Shown: positions 8,086-18,692, counted from the stretch's first letter. The stretch is DNA of 64,000 nt from Alsobacter sp040380755 (GCA_040380755.1 JBEIIL010000001.1:1-64000), one strand, 5' to 3'. A program made the numbers and translations. Notes: generated by a model not told the origin, from the sequence alone.

Positions 8086-9495
8086 ATGAAGACCGCCAAG
8101 GATGTCCTCAAGGCGATCAAGGATAACGACGTCAAGTATGTCGACTTCCGGTTCACCGACCCGCGCGGCAAGTGGCAGCATGTCACGTTCGACGTCTCGA
8201 TGATTGATGAGGAGATTTTCGCCGAAGGCACCATGTTCGACGGGTCATCGATCGCCGGCTGGAAGGCGATCAACGAGTCCGACATGACGCTGATGCCCGA
8301 CCCGGCAACAGCCACGATGGATCCGTTCTTCGCCGCATCGACCATGTCGATCGTCTGCGACGTGCTGGAGCCGACCACCGGCGAGCCCTACCCGCGCGAC
8401 CCGCGTGGCATGGCCAAGAAGGCCGAGGCCTATCTGAAGTCGACCGGCATCGGCGACACGATCTTCGTCGGCCCCGAGGCCGAGTTCTTCGTGTTCGACG
8501 ACGTGCGCTTCTCCGCCGAACCCTACAACACCGGCTTCAAGCTGGATTCGGTCGAGCTGCCGAGCAACGGCGACACGGAATATGAGGGTGGCAATCTTGG
8601 CCACCGCATCGCCACCAAGGGCGGCTACTTCCCCGTTCCGCCGCAGGACAGCGCCCAGGACATGCGCGGCGAGATGCTTGCCGCGATGGCGGCGATGGGC
8701 GTCAAGGTCGAGAAGCACCACCACGAGGTCGCCTCGGCCCAGCATGAGCTCGGCATGAAGTTCGACACGCTGACGCTCATGGCCGACCAGATGCAGATCT
8801 ACAAGTACTGCATTCACAATGTCGCGCAAAGCTATGGTAAGACTGCTACTTTCATGCCGAAGCCGATCTACGGCGACAATGGCTCGGGCATGCATGTGCA
8901 CCAGTCGATCTGGAAGGGCGGCAAGCCGACCTTCGCGGGCAACAAGTACGCTGACCTGTCGCAGGAGTGCCTCTACTACATCGGCGGCATCATCAAGCAT
9001 GCCAAGTCGCTGAACGCCTTCACCAACCCGTCGACCAACTCCTACAAGCGTCTGGTCCCGGGCTACGAGGCTCCCGTGCTGCTGGCCTATTCGGCCCGCA
9101 ACCGCTCGGCCTCGTGCCGCATCCCCTACACCTCGTCGCCGAAGGCCAAGCGCGTCGAGGTCCGCTTCCCCGACCCGATGGCGAACCCCTACCTCGCCTT
9201 CGCCGCCATGCTGATGGCCGGTATCGATGGCATCGTCAACAAGATCGATCCCGGCGCAGCCATGGACAAGGATCTTTATGACCTGCCGCCGCGCGAGCTG
9301 AAGAAGATCCCGACCGTTTGCGGCTCGCTGCGCGAGGCGCTGACCAATCTCGACAAGGACCGCACCTTCCTCAAGGCTGGCGGCGTGTTCAACGATGACT
9401 TCATCGACAGCTACATCGAGCTCAAGATGCAGGACGTCATGAAGTTCGAGATGACGCCGCACCCGGTCGAGTTCACGATGTACTACTCCTACTGA
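8086..9495 (+). CDS. glnA: Type I glutamine synthetase GlnA
   Basis: 469-residue enzyme that joins ammonia and glutamate using ATP; it works as a cytoplasmic dodecamer. Recognisable features in order: the beta-grasp N-terminus with FDGSSI, the GPEAEFFVFDD metal site, the KHHHEVASAQHE metal/ATP region, the NGSGMHVHQS active-site stretch, and the adenylylation loop with Tyr398 in KDLYDLPP, so GlnE-type control is expected. It is intact with a standard C-terminus (MYYSY). I chose ATG 8086 over TTG 8083; AGAGGA lies about 10 bases upstream. It follows glnB. A diverged copy of its last 40 codons occurs at 13953-14072. Confidence 0.98.
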   Translation: MKTAKDVLKAIKDNDVKYVDFRFTDPRGKWQHVTFDVSMIDEEIFAEGTMFDGSSIAGWKAINESDMTLMPDPATATMDPFFAASTMSIVCDVLEPTTGEPYPRDPRGMAKKAEAYLKSTGIGDTIFVGPEAEFFVFDDVRFSAEPYNTGFKLDSVELPSNGDTEYEGGNLGHRIATKGGYFPVPPQDSAQDMRGEMLAAMAAMGVKVEKHHHEVASAQHELGMKFDTLTLMADQMQIYKYCIHNVAQSYGKTATFMPKPIYGDNGSGMHVHQSIWKGGKPTFAGNKYADLSQECLYYIGGIIKHAKSLNAFTNPSTNSYKRLVPGYEAPVLLAYSARNRSASCRIPYTSSPKAKRVEVRFPDPMANPYLAFAAMLMAGIDGIVNKIDPGAAMDKDLYDLPPRELKKIPTVCGSLREALTNLDKDRTFLKAGGVFNDDFIDSYIELKMQDVMKFEMTPHPVEFTMYYSY

Positions 9496-9539
9496 GGACC
9501 GGATCCAGGCGGAAACGTCCGGTCGATCCGGCATGCGGG

Positions 9540-9563
9540 CGGGGCGTCCTTCAGGGCGCCCCG
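9540..9563 (+). terminator. Hairpin terminator after glnA
   Basis: Ten-base-pair stem (CGGGGCGTCC pairing with GGGCGCCCCG, one G-T pair) with loop TTCA, 45 bases after the glnA stop. Downstream sequence is only weakly T-rich, so termination may be partial. Confidence 0.6.
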
Positions 9564-9725
9564 TCTGCGTTTGGAGGAGCCTGCTGGTCACCGCAAACAG
9601 CGTTTGGCCACGGGCCTGGATGCGTCACCGCTCTGTCGCAGCACAGACCTACCCGAGGGGCGTTGTCCGGCTGGGCCCTGTCCTGCCGAGACCTTTCCGT
9701 TCCATCCGCCTCGAACGAGAGCCTC

Positions 9726-11474
9726 ATGCGGTTGACCCTGGCCGTCGCGTCGCTGCTGGCCGCGACGTCGGTTCCGGCACTGGCCCAGACCATCTACCCG
9801 ATCGACCGGGCGCAGATCCTTGCCGGTTCGCGCTTCGACCTGAAGGTCGAGTTTCCGGGTCTCGCCGACCCGGCGAAGGTGTCGGTCACCGTCAATGGCG
9901 TCGACCATGCCCAGGCGCTGGGCAAGGCGGCAACGTTTACCGCCCGCGAGGACGACAAGGACCAGTCGGCCGTCGTGTTGCGCGACGTCGTGATCGGTAA
10001 GCCGGGCCGCTATGTGGTGAAGGCCACCGACGGCACCGCGACCCGCGAGGTCGCCTGGGACGTCTATGACACGCCAGGCGGCCGCAAGGCCAAGAACGTG
10101 ATCCTGTTCGTGGGTGACGGCATATCCAATGCTCATCGCGTCGCCGCCCGTATCCTGTCGCGCGGCATCTCCGAGGGCAAGTACAAGGGCAAGCTGACCA
10201 TGGATGAGATGACGCAGATGGCCCTCGTGGGCACGTCGGGCGTCGACTCGCTGATCACCGACAGCGCCAATTCGGCCAGCGCCTACACCACCGGGCACAA
10301 GTCCTCGACAAATGCCCTCGGTGTCTATGCGGACCGCACCGCCAGCACCACGGACGACCCGAAGGTCGAGACCATCACGTCGCTGGTCAAGCGCCAGGCC
10401 GGCATGGCGGTTGGTATCGTGACCAACACCGAGATCGAGGATGCCACCCCGGCATCGATGATCGCCCACACCCGTCGGCGCGCTGACTACGACGTGATCG
10501 TCCAGCAGATGTTCGATGCGAAGCCGGACGTGATCCTGGGCGGCGGTGCCGCCAACTTCATTCCGAAGTCGGTGGCCGGCTCGAAGCGCGGCGACGAGCA
10601 GGACTTCATCGCCAAGTTCAAGGATGCGGGCTACACGATCGCCACGACCGCGACCGAGATGAAGGCGGCCTCCGGCAGCGACAAGCTGCTTGGGCTGTTC
10701 AACCTCGGCAACATGGACGGCGTTCTCGACCGCAAGTTCCTGAAGGTTGGCACGGTGAAGCGCTTCCCCGACCAGCCGGACCTCACCGAGCAGGTCAAGA
10801 CCGCCATCGACATCCTGTCGAAGAACCCCAACGGCTTCGTCCGGATGGTCGAGGCCGAGATGATCGACAAGTTCACCCATGCGCTCGATATGGATCGTGC
10901 CATGTGGGACACGATCCTGCTCGACAACGCCGTGAAGGTCGCCAAGGACTTCGCTGACAAGTCCAACGACACGCTGGTCATGGTGCTGGCCGACCATACC
11001 CACCCGGTCGGGATCGTCGGCGTCATGAACGACGACATGAGCGGCCCGCCCCCGACAGGCCCGCTGCGTGAGGAGGTCGGCACCTACAATCTTGCCGGCT
11101 ACCCGAACTATCCGGCGCCAGACGCCGAAGGCTATCCCAACAAGGTGGACGTGAGCCGGCGTATCGCCATGTTCTCGGCCTCCATCCCCGACCATTGGGA
11201 GACGTTCCGTCCCAAGCTCGACGGCCCGAACAACCCCACGGTTGCAGGCAGCGAGCGTGGCACCTTCGTTGCCAACGAGGTCTACGCCTCCTCACCGGGC
11301 GCCATGCTGCGCATCGGCAACCTGCCCAAGGGCGTGAACTCGGACGTCCACAGCGCCGAGGACTCGCTGCTCAACGCCCACGGCCCCGGTTCCGACATGG
11401 TCAAGGGCTTCATGGACAACACCGACGTCTTCAAGGTGATGGTCAATGCGCTGGGCCTTGCCCGCACGCAGTAA
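9726..11474 (+). CDS. PhoA-family alkaline phosphatase
   Basis: 582-residue exported phosphomonoesterase. Residues 1-21 are a signal peptide ending PALAQ. An N-terminal extension of about 100 residues (beta-rich, VTVNGVDHAQAL) precedes the catalytic core, which opens with NVILFVGDGIS. The nucleophile is Ser180 in TDSANSASAYTTGHKS, the counterpart of E. coli Ser102. Metal ligands are visible in EIEDATPAS, VEAEMIDKFTHALDMDRA and LADHTHPVG, and the C-terminal zinc-binding stretch is VHSAEDSLLNAHGPGS. The real start is the ATG at 9726, since residues before it do not belong to the signal peptide. It lies directly upstream of a damaged DUF3299/ABC cluster and 2.8 kb before a PhoX-type phosphatase. 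Confidence 0.93.
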   Translation: MRLTLAVASLLAATSVPALAQTIYPIDRAQILAGSRFDLKVEFPGLADPAKVSVTVNGVDHAQALGKAATFTAREDDKDQSAVVLRDVVIGKPGRYVVKATDGTATREVAWDVYDTPGGRKAKNVILFVGDGISNAHRVAARILSRGISEGKYKGKLTMDEMTQMALVGTSGVDSLITDSANSASAYTTGHKSSTNALGVYADRTASTTDDPKVETITSLVKRQAGMAVGIVTNTEIEDATPASMIAHTRRRADYDVIVQQMFDAKPDVILGGGAANFIPKSVAGSKRGDEQDFIAKFKDAGYTIATTATEMKAASGSDKLLGLFNLGNMDGVLDRKFLKVGTVKRFPDQPDLTEQVKTAIDILSKNPNGFVRMVEAEMIDKFTHALDMDRAMWDTILLDNAVKVAKDFADKSNDTLVMVLADHTHPVGIVGVMNDDMSGPPPTGPLREEVGTYNLAGYPNYPAPDAEGYPNKVDVSRRIAMFSASIPDHWETFRPKLDGPNNPTVAGSERGTFVANEVYASSPGAMLRIGNLPKGVNSDVHSAEDSLLNAHGPGSDMVKGFMDNTDVFKVMVNALGLARTQ

Positions 11475-11938
11475 CCCGGACGGCCGCGGCTTCAGCCGCC
11501 GCCACCTCCTGCTCGGGGCTGCCTGGCGCTGCCGGCGGCCTCCTTGGCTCGCCGGCGCGCGCGCAGCGTGCCGGCGACCTCAGTTTCGACGACCTCTACG
11601 AGGCGTCCGGCGTGCTGGGCCTGAAGTTTGCGCCGAAGATGCTGGCACTGAAGGGCAAATCTGTCCGCATGCAGGGCTACATGGCACCGTCATTGAAGCC
11701 CGAGAGCGAGTTTTTCGTCCTGACTCGGCAGCCCGTGACGATCTGTCCGTTCTGCTCGTCGGACGCCGACTGGCCGACCGACATCGTGGTGGTCTATCTG
11801 CAACGCGCCGCCACGCCGACGCGCTTTTCCGACCCGATCGAGGTCATCGGAACCCTCGAGGTCGGCTCTTGGACCGATCTCCACACCGGGTTCGTGTCAC
11901 AGATCCGGCTGGTCCAATCCGGATTCCGCATTGTCTGA
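11446..11938 (+). pseudogene. DUF3299-like Tat-exported protein, frameshifted in its signal peptide
   Basis: The ATG at 11446 opens a frame with a twin-arginine start (GFSRRHLLLG). The conserved body (RAGDLSFDDLYEASG, GKSVRMQGYMAP, then ICPFCSSDADWP) lies in the +1 frame, which has no usable start nearby. Removing one G from the GGGG run at 11515-11518 joins the frames into Tat motif, hydrophobic stretch, PARAQ cleavage site and about 125 mature residues. This makes a single-base indel the simplest explanation: a real mutation or a sequencing error. The body resembles DUF3299 proteins, which often sit beside an ABC ATPase and FtsX-type permease, as here. In Pseudomonas such a set is under Zur control. 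Function unknown. Confidence 0.7.
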
Positions 11939-11942
11939 CGGT

Positions 11943-12637
<695 letters not shown>

Positions 12638-12641
<4 letters not shown>

Positions 12642-13858
12642 ACCCCTGGCCCTTTGCCTGGTCGGAACTGCGGCGCTCACCGTGGGGAGCCGGCGCCATT
12701 GTCCTGATCGTTGCCCTGGCGGTGGCGCTGGGCATTGCGGTATCGGCCCAGGAGCGCGCGCTCCGCCAAGGCAGCGCCCGGGCTGCCGACCCGTTCGACA
12801 TCCTGGTCGGAGCACCGGGCAGCCAGTCGCAGCTGGTGCTCACCGGGATCTACCTGCAGCCGGCGGCCCTGCCGCTGATGGACAGCGACAGCTCTGCTGC
12901 GGTGACAAAGCGCAACGGCATTGTCTGGGCGGCCCCGCTCGCCTTCGGCGACAGCCTGCGCGGGCAGCCGGTGATCGGCACGACGGAAGCCTTCGTGACG
13001 CTGGGAGGGCGCCGGCGGCCGGCCGACGGCCGGCTGTTCGCCAGGGATGACGAGGCGGTGGTGGGGGCCGACGTGACGCTGGCCGTCGGCGACCGGTTCA
13101 CGCCGACCCATGGCCATTCCTCGTCGGACCCGCGGCCACGCCCGTTCGAGGTCGCGCATGAAGGCCACACGATCACGGTGGTGGGCCGGCTGCCGCGCAA
13201 TGGGTCGCCCTTCGACCGGGCGATCCTGGTGCCGATCGAGGGTGTGTGGGAGACCCACGGCCTTCCGACAGGCCACCCCGAAGGATCGGATCAGCTCGGC
13301 CCACCCTGGGGCGAGCCGGCGGGCGGCATCCCGCTGATCGTCGTCAAGGCGGCCTCCATCGCCGACGCCTACAGGCTCCGCGGCCAGCTGCGCAGCCCGA
13401 CCTCCATGGCGTTCTTCCCAGCCGAAGTGCTGGTGGAGCTCTACGCCACCATGGGTGATGTGCGGCAGGTCGTCTCCGCGATGGCCGTTGCCACCCAGGC
13501 GATGGTCTACCTTGCGATTCTCGTCGCCGTGCTGGCGGTGACCGGCAGCCGCCGTCGGGAGGTGGCGGTGCTGCGCGCGCTGGGTGCACCGCGGGCCTAT
13601 GTGGCGGCGGCACTCTGGCTTGGCCTCGCTGCGCTGATCCTGGCCGGCACGGTGCTGGGCCTCGGCCTCGGATTCGTGGCGGCTGCGGCCGCCTCCTCCG
13701 TCCTGGCGGTGAAGCTCGGCTTTGCCCTGCCCGTCACACTGGGCAGCACCGAGATCGCGGCGGCGGCCCTGGCGGCCCTGGTGGGACTTGTGCTCGCGCT
13801 GTTGCCGGCCCTTGTGCTCTACCGGCAGCCGGTCGGCGTCGCGCTGAAGGACGGTTGA
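12638..13858 (+). CDS. FtsX/MacB-type ABC transporter permease
   Basis: 406-residue inner-membrane protein. One N-terminal transmembrane helix (about residues 14-32), a large extracytoplasmic domain (about 35-275), then three C-terminal helices (about 285-305, 325-355, 370-395): the type VII / MacB-FtsX topology. Proteins of this type usually act mechanically on periplasmic or lipid-linked substrates rather than as classical importers. A His-containing stretch (FTPTHGHSSSDPRPRP) in the soluble domain could bind metal. Start codon overlaps the ATPase stop (ATGA). With the DUF3299-like gene it resembles the Zur-regulated PA4064-4066-like gene set, suggesting a zinc link (inference). It appears intact although its ATPase is interrupted. 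Confidence 0.82.
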
Positions 13859-13952
13859 GCGCAAGCCCCGGACGTCCACTGCCCGGGGATCGACGGCTGT
13901 CAGGCCGGACGGGAGGTGCGGGACCAGGCGAGGCGCAACCGCCATCCCGTTG

Positions 13953-14072
13953 GGCGGCGGCATGTTCGAAGACGACTTCATCGACGGCGACATCGCGCTG
14001 AAGACGCGGGACGTCATGGCGTTCGAGATGATGTCCCAACCGGTCGGGTTCATGATTTCCGTTGCCGGCTGA
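13953..14072 (+). pseudogene. Relic of a glnA 3' end
   Basis: The frame GGGMFEDDFIDGDIALK continuing to TRDVMAFEMM and a TGA aligns without gaps to the last 39 residues of the GlnA encoded 4.5 kb upstream (GGVFNDDFIDSYIELK, QDVMKFEM). By my count about 20 of 39 residues are identical, and the stop falls at the same place. No other part of glutamine synthetase is present. It has drifted (TMYYSY has become MISVAG), so it is old. It marks either a lost second glnA or a duplication made when the phosphatase/ABC segment arrived. Confidence 0.75.
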
Positions 14073-14320
14073 GCCGCGCCGGCCCACCGGCCGGCACGGA
14101 CGAGGGCCACGCGACGGATGCAGGACGCCCCTACAGGCCAGTGTGCGCCCCGCTAGGGCGTGGTACGCGACGCCCGCTCGGCTCCTCACCATGATGACAG
14201 GGCGCGCGGGAGCGCTGCAGCCTCCCGCCCAGTATTCGGACCCCGCGCGGATGCGCCTGTAGCACGCCCGTCATGGAGCGTCGTTAACGTATCCTCCGAG
14301 TGTTTCGGGGGACCGCACCA

Positions 14321-16297
14321 ATGACCTACTTGCCGCCAGTATCCGTCGCGTACGAGGAATCCGAGAACGACGGCACGAATCCGTCGTCCAACCCCACCAT
14401 GGGCGAGCTGATCGCCGAGCGGTTCAGCCGCCGCGACATGCTGCGCGGCGCGCTCGCGGTCGCCGCTATCAGCGCCACCGCTTCCCCGCTCGCCATCGCC
14501 GCCGCCGACAAGGCCCGCGCGCAGGGCGCCAGCGTGACGCCGTCCTTCAACTTCAAGGAAGTCACAGCCGGTTCCGACGAGAAGCACTACGTCGCCGAGG
14601 GCTATGACGCCGACATCCTGATCCGCTGGGGTGACGCGGTGCTGCCGGATGCTCCGCCCTTCGACCCGCTGAAGCAGACCGCGGCGGCGCAGGAGAAGCA
14701 GTTCGGATACAACAACGACTATCTCGGTTTCCTTCCGCTGTCGGGTCCTGACCACGGCCTCCTCGTCGTGAACCACGAGTACACGAACGAGGAACTGATG
14801 TTCCCGACGATTGGCCGCCAGGACACCAAGCAGGTGGCTTTCCGGGCGATGACGAGGGACCTCGTCGACATCGAGATGGCAGCCCATGGCGGGTCGGTGC
14901 TCGAGGTTCGCCGCACCGGCGGCAAGTGGGCCGTCGTCCCCAACTCACGTTACGCGCGCCGCATCACCGGCAACACGCCCATGGCGATCTCCGGCCCGGC
15001 CGCTGGCCATGACCGGATGAAGACGTCCTACGATCCCGAGGGTCGCCGTGTCCTCGGCATGCTCAACAACTGCGCAGGCGGCCTGACCCCGTGGGGCACG
15101 TGGTTGTCCTGCGAGGAGAATTTCAACGGCTATTTCTGGGGCAAGGCCGACGGTCACCCCGAGGAGCGAAACCTGAAGCGCTACGGCGCGCCGGGCAACT
15201 GGTACAACTGGGGAGCACACCACGCCCGGTTCGACGTGGCCAAGGAGCCGCACGAAGCCAACCGCTTCGGCTGGGTCGTCGAGATTGATCCGACGGACCC
15301 GAACTCTGTCCCGGTGAAGCGCACCGCCATGGGCCGCTTCAAGCACGAGGGTGCAGCTGGCATCGTCAATGCGGACGGCCGCTACGTGATCTACCAGGGT
15401 GACGACGAGCGGTTCGACTATGTTTACCGCTTCGTCACCGAAGGACGGGTGGATCCGCAGAACCGCGGCGCCAACCGTGACTTGCTCGACCGCGGCACGC
15501 TGTCTGTGGCAAAATACAATGCGGATGGCACAATGGAGTGGATGCCGCTGATTTTCGGGCAAGGTCCGCTGACTGAGGCGAACAGCTTCCGCAGCCAGGC
15601 CGACGTCCTAATTGAGACGCGGCGGGCGGCAGACTTGCTTGGCGCAACCAAGATGGACCGGCCCGAGGACGTCGACGCGAATCCGAAGACCAACAAGGTC
15701 TATCTGATGCTCACGAACAACACTCGCCGTCGCGCCGATCAGGTCGATCCGGCTAATCCGCGCGCAGACAATCGCTTCGGCCACATCGTCGAGATGATCC
15801 CGCCGAACGGCGACCATGCGGCCAACAGCTTCAAATGGGAGATCCTCGTAAAGTGCGGCGACCCGTCGGTGGCCGCCGTGGGCGCAACCTTCAACCCCAG
15901 CACCACGAAGGACGGCTGGTTCGGCATGCCCGACAACTGCGCAGTCGATGCGCAGGGCCGTGTCTGGATCGCTACGGACGGCAATTCGCCGGCCAAGACC
16001 GGTCGCGCCGACGGCCTGTGGGGCATCGAGACGGAAGGTGTGGCGCGGGCGACCTCGAAACTGTTTTTCCGCTGCCCGAACGGCGCAGAATTGTGTGGGC
16101 CTTACTTTACGTCCGACGATGAAACCCTGTTCGTCGCCATCCAGCACCCTGGCGAAGGTGACGAGGACGACCCCAAGGCGCCTCCGGCGACCTTCGAGAC
16201 GCCCTCAACGCGGTGGCCTGACTTCCAGCCCGGTATGCCTCCGCGGCCGTCCATCGTCGTCATAACGAAGAAGGGCGGCGGCAAGATCGCCGTCTAA
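14321..16297 (+). CDS. PhoX-family (DUF839) Tat-exported alkaline phosphatase
   Basis: 658-residue calcium/iron-type phosphatase exported folded through the Tat system. The twin-arginine signal is FSRRDMLRGALAVAAIS at about residues 36-52 with cleavage near ARAQ. The body shows PhoX hallmarks: YNNDYLGFLPL, LLVVNHEYTNEELMFP, GGLTPWGTWLSCEENF, GRFKHEGA, VYQGDDERFDYVYRF-like, RPEDVDANP and the C-terminal DNCAVDAQGRVWIATDG. Full length for the family. I chose ATG 14321 with GGGGA about 9 bases upstream, rather than GTG 14300. No clear Pho box was found in front. The following hairpin at 16318 ends the unit. Confidence 0.92.
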   Translation: MTYLPPVSVAYEESENDGTNPSSNPTMGELIAERFSRRDMLRGALAVAAISATASPLAIAAADKARAQGASVTPSFNFKEVTAGSDEKHYVAEGYDADILIRWGDAVLPDAPPFDPLKQTAAAQEKQFGYNNDYLGFLPLSGPDHGLLVVNHEYTNEELMFPTIGRQDTKQVAFRAMTRDLVDIEMAAHGGSVLEVRRTGGKWAVVPNSRYARRITGNTPMAISGPAAGHDRMKTSYDPEGRRVLGMLNNCAGGLTPWGTWLSCEENFNGYFWGKADGHPEERNLKRYGAPGNWYNWGAHHARFDVAKEPHEANRFGWVVEIDPTDPNSVPVKRTAMGRFKHEGAAGIVNADGRYVIYQGDDERFDYVYRFVTEGRVDPQNRGANRDLLDRGTLSVAKYNADGTMEWMPLIFGQGPLTEANSFRSQADVLIETRRAADLLGATKMDRPEDVDANPKTNKVYLMLTNNTRRRADQVDPANPRADNRFGHIVEMIPPNGDHAANSFKWEILVKCGDPSVAAVGATFNPSTTKDGWFGMPDNCAVDAQGRVWIATDGNSPAKTGRADGLWGIETEGVARATSKLFFRCPNGAELCGPYFTSDDETLFVAIQHPGEGDEDDPKAPPATFETPSTRWPDFQPGMPPRPSIVVITKKGGGKIAV

Positions 16298-16317
16298 ATC
16301 GAATTCGCATCCGAGCA

Positions 16318-16353
16318 GCGAGGCGGCGCCCGTGCGCCGCCTCGCTCCTTTTT
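16318..16353 (+). terminator. Rho-independent terminator after the PhoX gene
   Basis: Perfect 12-bp stem (GCGAGGCGGCGC and its complement) with loop CCGT, followed by TCCTTTTT. Starts 20 bases after the phosphatase stop. Confidence 0.9.
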
Positions 16354-16490
16354 GGCGACGTTGAGCGTTGCCTTCAGCTAAGGGCCTGCCTGGCCGCAGA
16401 CCACTTGCGTTTCCGATCCGTTCCCGCAACGCGGCTCCGCATGGCATGATTGAGGTCTGCGAATCAGCTAGCGTTAGGATCGGCTGCGGC

Positions 16491-18581
16491 ATGGCGGACA
16501 CCGGTGATCTCTTTGGCGGCGGCGGCACCGCCCGCAAGCTGCCGGCGCGCGCGCCCGGCGACGCCGGCAAGGACGACAAGGCCAAGGCGGCGGCGCGGGC
16601 GCGGCCGGCGCTGGCCCCCGTCCCGGCCGGAACGCCCGGCGAGGCCGGCTATACGGCAGCCTCGATCGAAGTGCTGGAGGGGCTCGAGCCGGTGCGCCGG
16701 CGGCCCGGCATGTATATCGGCGGCACCGACGAGAAGGCGCTGCACCACCTGTTTGCCGAGGTGATCGACAACGCCATGGATGAAGCCGTGGCGGGCCACG
16801 CCACTTTCATCGAAGTGCAGGTGTCGGAGGACGGGTCGATCACCGTCACCGACAATGGCCGCGGCATCCCTGTCGATCCGCACCCGAAGTTCCCGGACAA
16901 GTCGGCGCTCGAGGTCATCATGACCACGCTGCACGCCGGTGGGAAGTTCGACAGCAAGGTCTACGAGACGTCGGGCGGCCTGCACGGCGTCGGCGTGTCG
17001 GTGGTCAACGCCCTGTCTGATCGGCTCGAGGTCGAGGTGGCGCGCGGCCAGCAGCTCTACCGGCAGGTGTTCTCCCGTGGGCTGCCTGTCGGACCGATGG
17101 AAATGCTGGGCGAGACCCGCAACCGCCGCGGCACCAAGGTCCGCTTCCATCCCGACGCCGAGATCTTCGGCGCCGAGGCGAGGTTCCAACCGCGCCGACT
17201 GTTCAAGATGGCGCGCTCCAAGGCCTATCTGTTCGGTGGGGTCGAAATCCGCTGGACCTGCGCGCCCGCCCTCCTGGAGGGCCAGGAGGACATTCCGGCC
17301 GAGGCCGTGTTCCGGTTCCCGGCAGGCCTGAAGGACTATCTGGCACGCGAGATCGAGGGGCGCGAGCTCGTCACCGACCAGATCTTCTCTGGCAAGATCG
17401 AGAAGCCAGGCGGGCATGGATCGCTCGAATGGGCCATCAGCTGGCTCGGCGGGGTCGAGGACGGCTTCGTCCACTCCTACTGCAACACGATCCCGACGCC
17501 CGAGGGCGGCACCCATGAGTCGGGGCTGCGCATCGCCCTGCTGCGCGCCCTGAAGGACCATGCCGAACGCGTCGGCCAGACCAAGCGCGTCGCCGCGGTG
17601 ACGACCGACGACGTGATGGTGACGTGTGCGGCGATGCTGTCGGTGTTCATCCGCGAGCCGGAGTTCCAGGGACAGACCAAGGACAAGCTCGCCACGCTGG
17701 AGGCCTCGCGGATCGTCGAATCGGCGCTGCGCGACGCCTTCGACCACTGGCTGGCCGCCTCCCCGTCCCAGGCCAACAAGCTGCTCGACTGGACCATCGA
17801 CCGGGCCGACGAGCGATTGCGGCGACGGGCCGAGAAGGAGGTCGCGCGCAAGACCGCGGTGCGCAAGCTGCGCCTGCCCGGCAAGCTCGCCGACTGCACC
17901 GCCGCCGGCGCGGCGGGGTCAGAGCTGTTCATCGTCGAGGGCGACTCCGCCGGCGGCTCGGCCAAGCAGGCGCGCGATCGCCAGACCCAGGCCGTGCTGC
18001 CGCTGCGCGGCAAGATCCTCAACGTCGCCAATGCGACGCGTGACAAGCTTGCCGCCAACCAGCAGCTGGCCGACCTGGTGCAGGCGCTGGGCTGCGGCAC
18101 CGGCGGGCACTATCGGGACGAGGAACTCCGGTACGAGAAGGTGGTGATCATGACGGACGCCGACGTCGACGGCGCCCACATTGCCTCGCTGCTGATCACC
18201 TTCTTCTTCCGCCAGACGCCGCGGCTGATCGAGAACGGCCATCTCTATCTGGCGGTGCCGCCGCTCTATCGCCTCAGCCATGGCGGCAAGACCGTCTATG
18301 CCCGCGACGACGGCCACAAGGACGAGCTGATGCGCTCGGTGTTCAAGGGCAAGACGCCCGAGATCGGCCGGTTCAAGGGCCTTGGCGAGATGATGCCAGC
18401 CCAGCTGAAGGAGACCACCATGGACCCGAAGCGGCGGACGCTGCTCAAGGTCGAGGTGGTCAACGACATGCGGCCGGCGACGGTCGATGCGGTCGAGCGG
18501 CTGATGGGCAACCGGCCCGAGGCGCGGTTCGCCTTCATCCAGGAGCGCGCCGCCTTTGCGACCGATCTTGTCGATCTTTGA
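16491..18581 (+). CDS. parE: DNA topoisomerase IV subunit B
   Basis: 696-residue ATPase subunit of topoisomerase IV, which decatenates replicated chromosomes with ParC (encoded at 31830-34079). After an Ala/Lys-rich N-terminal tail, the GHKL ATPase has EVIDNAMDEAVAG, DNGRGIPVDPHP and TSGGLHGVGVSVVNALSD. The TOPRIM domain carries EGDSAGGSAKQARDRQ and DADVDGAHI, and the C-terminus has GRFKGLGEMMPAQLKETTMDP. The first plausible start is ATG 16491 (MADTGDLFGGGG); upstream in-frame residues are not family-like. Residues typical of ParE rather than GyrB (length, no large insert) support the assignment. Confidence 0.95.
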   Translation: MADTGDLFGGGGTARKLPARAPGDAGKDDKAKAAARARPALAPVPAGTPGEAGYTAASIEVLEGLEPVRRRPGMYIGGTDEKALHHLFAEVIDNAMDEAVAGHATFIEVQVSEDGSITVTDNGRGIPVDPHPKFPDKSALEVIMTTLHAGGKFDSKVYETSGGLHGVGVSVVNALSDRLEVEVARGQQLYRQVFSRGLPVGPMEMLGETRNRRGTKVRFHPDAEIFGAEARFQPRRLFKMARSKAYLFGGVEIRWTCAPALLEGQEDIPAEAVFRFPAGLKDYLAREIEGRELVTDQIFSGKIEKPGGHGSLEWAISWLGGVEDGFVHSYCNTIPTPEGGTHESGLRIALLRALKDHAERVGQTKRVAAVTTDDVMVTCAAMLSVFIREPEFQGQTKDKLATLEASRIVESALRDAFDHWLAASPSQANKLLDWTIDRADERLRRRAEKEVARKTAVRKLRLPGKLADCTAAGAAGSELFIVEGDSAGGSAKQARDRQTQAVLPLRGKILNVANATRDKLAANQQLADLVQALGCGTGGHYRDEELRYEKVVIMTDADVDGAHIASLLITFFFRQTPRLIENGHLYLAVPPLYRLSHGGKTVYARDDGHKDELMRSVFKGKTPEIGRFKGLGEMMPAQLKETTMDPKRRTLLKVEVVNDMRPATVDAVERLMGNRPEARFAFIQERAAFATDLVDL

Positions 18582-18692
18582 TCCACGGCAAGGCGGTCTT
18601 GGCCGGAAAGCTTACCGTTCCGTTATCTCGCCGACAGGCTGGTGTCATCGACACCGGCCCATGATCGGTGGATCGGCTTCGAGGAACTGGGC

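Noticed and set aside
9588..11195. Long open frame (535 codons) opposite the PhoA-type phosphatase
   Set aside because: His/Asp/Gly/Arg-rich composition typical of the antisense shadow of a GC-rich gene; no motifs or ribosome site.
14268..14284. Pho-box-like sequence before the PhoX gene (CCGTCAT then GCGTCGT)
   Set aside because: Repeat spacing is 10 rather than 11 and the second half is a poor match.
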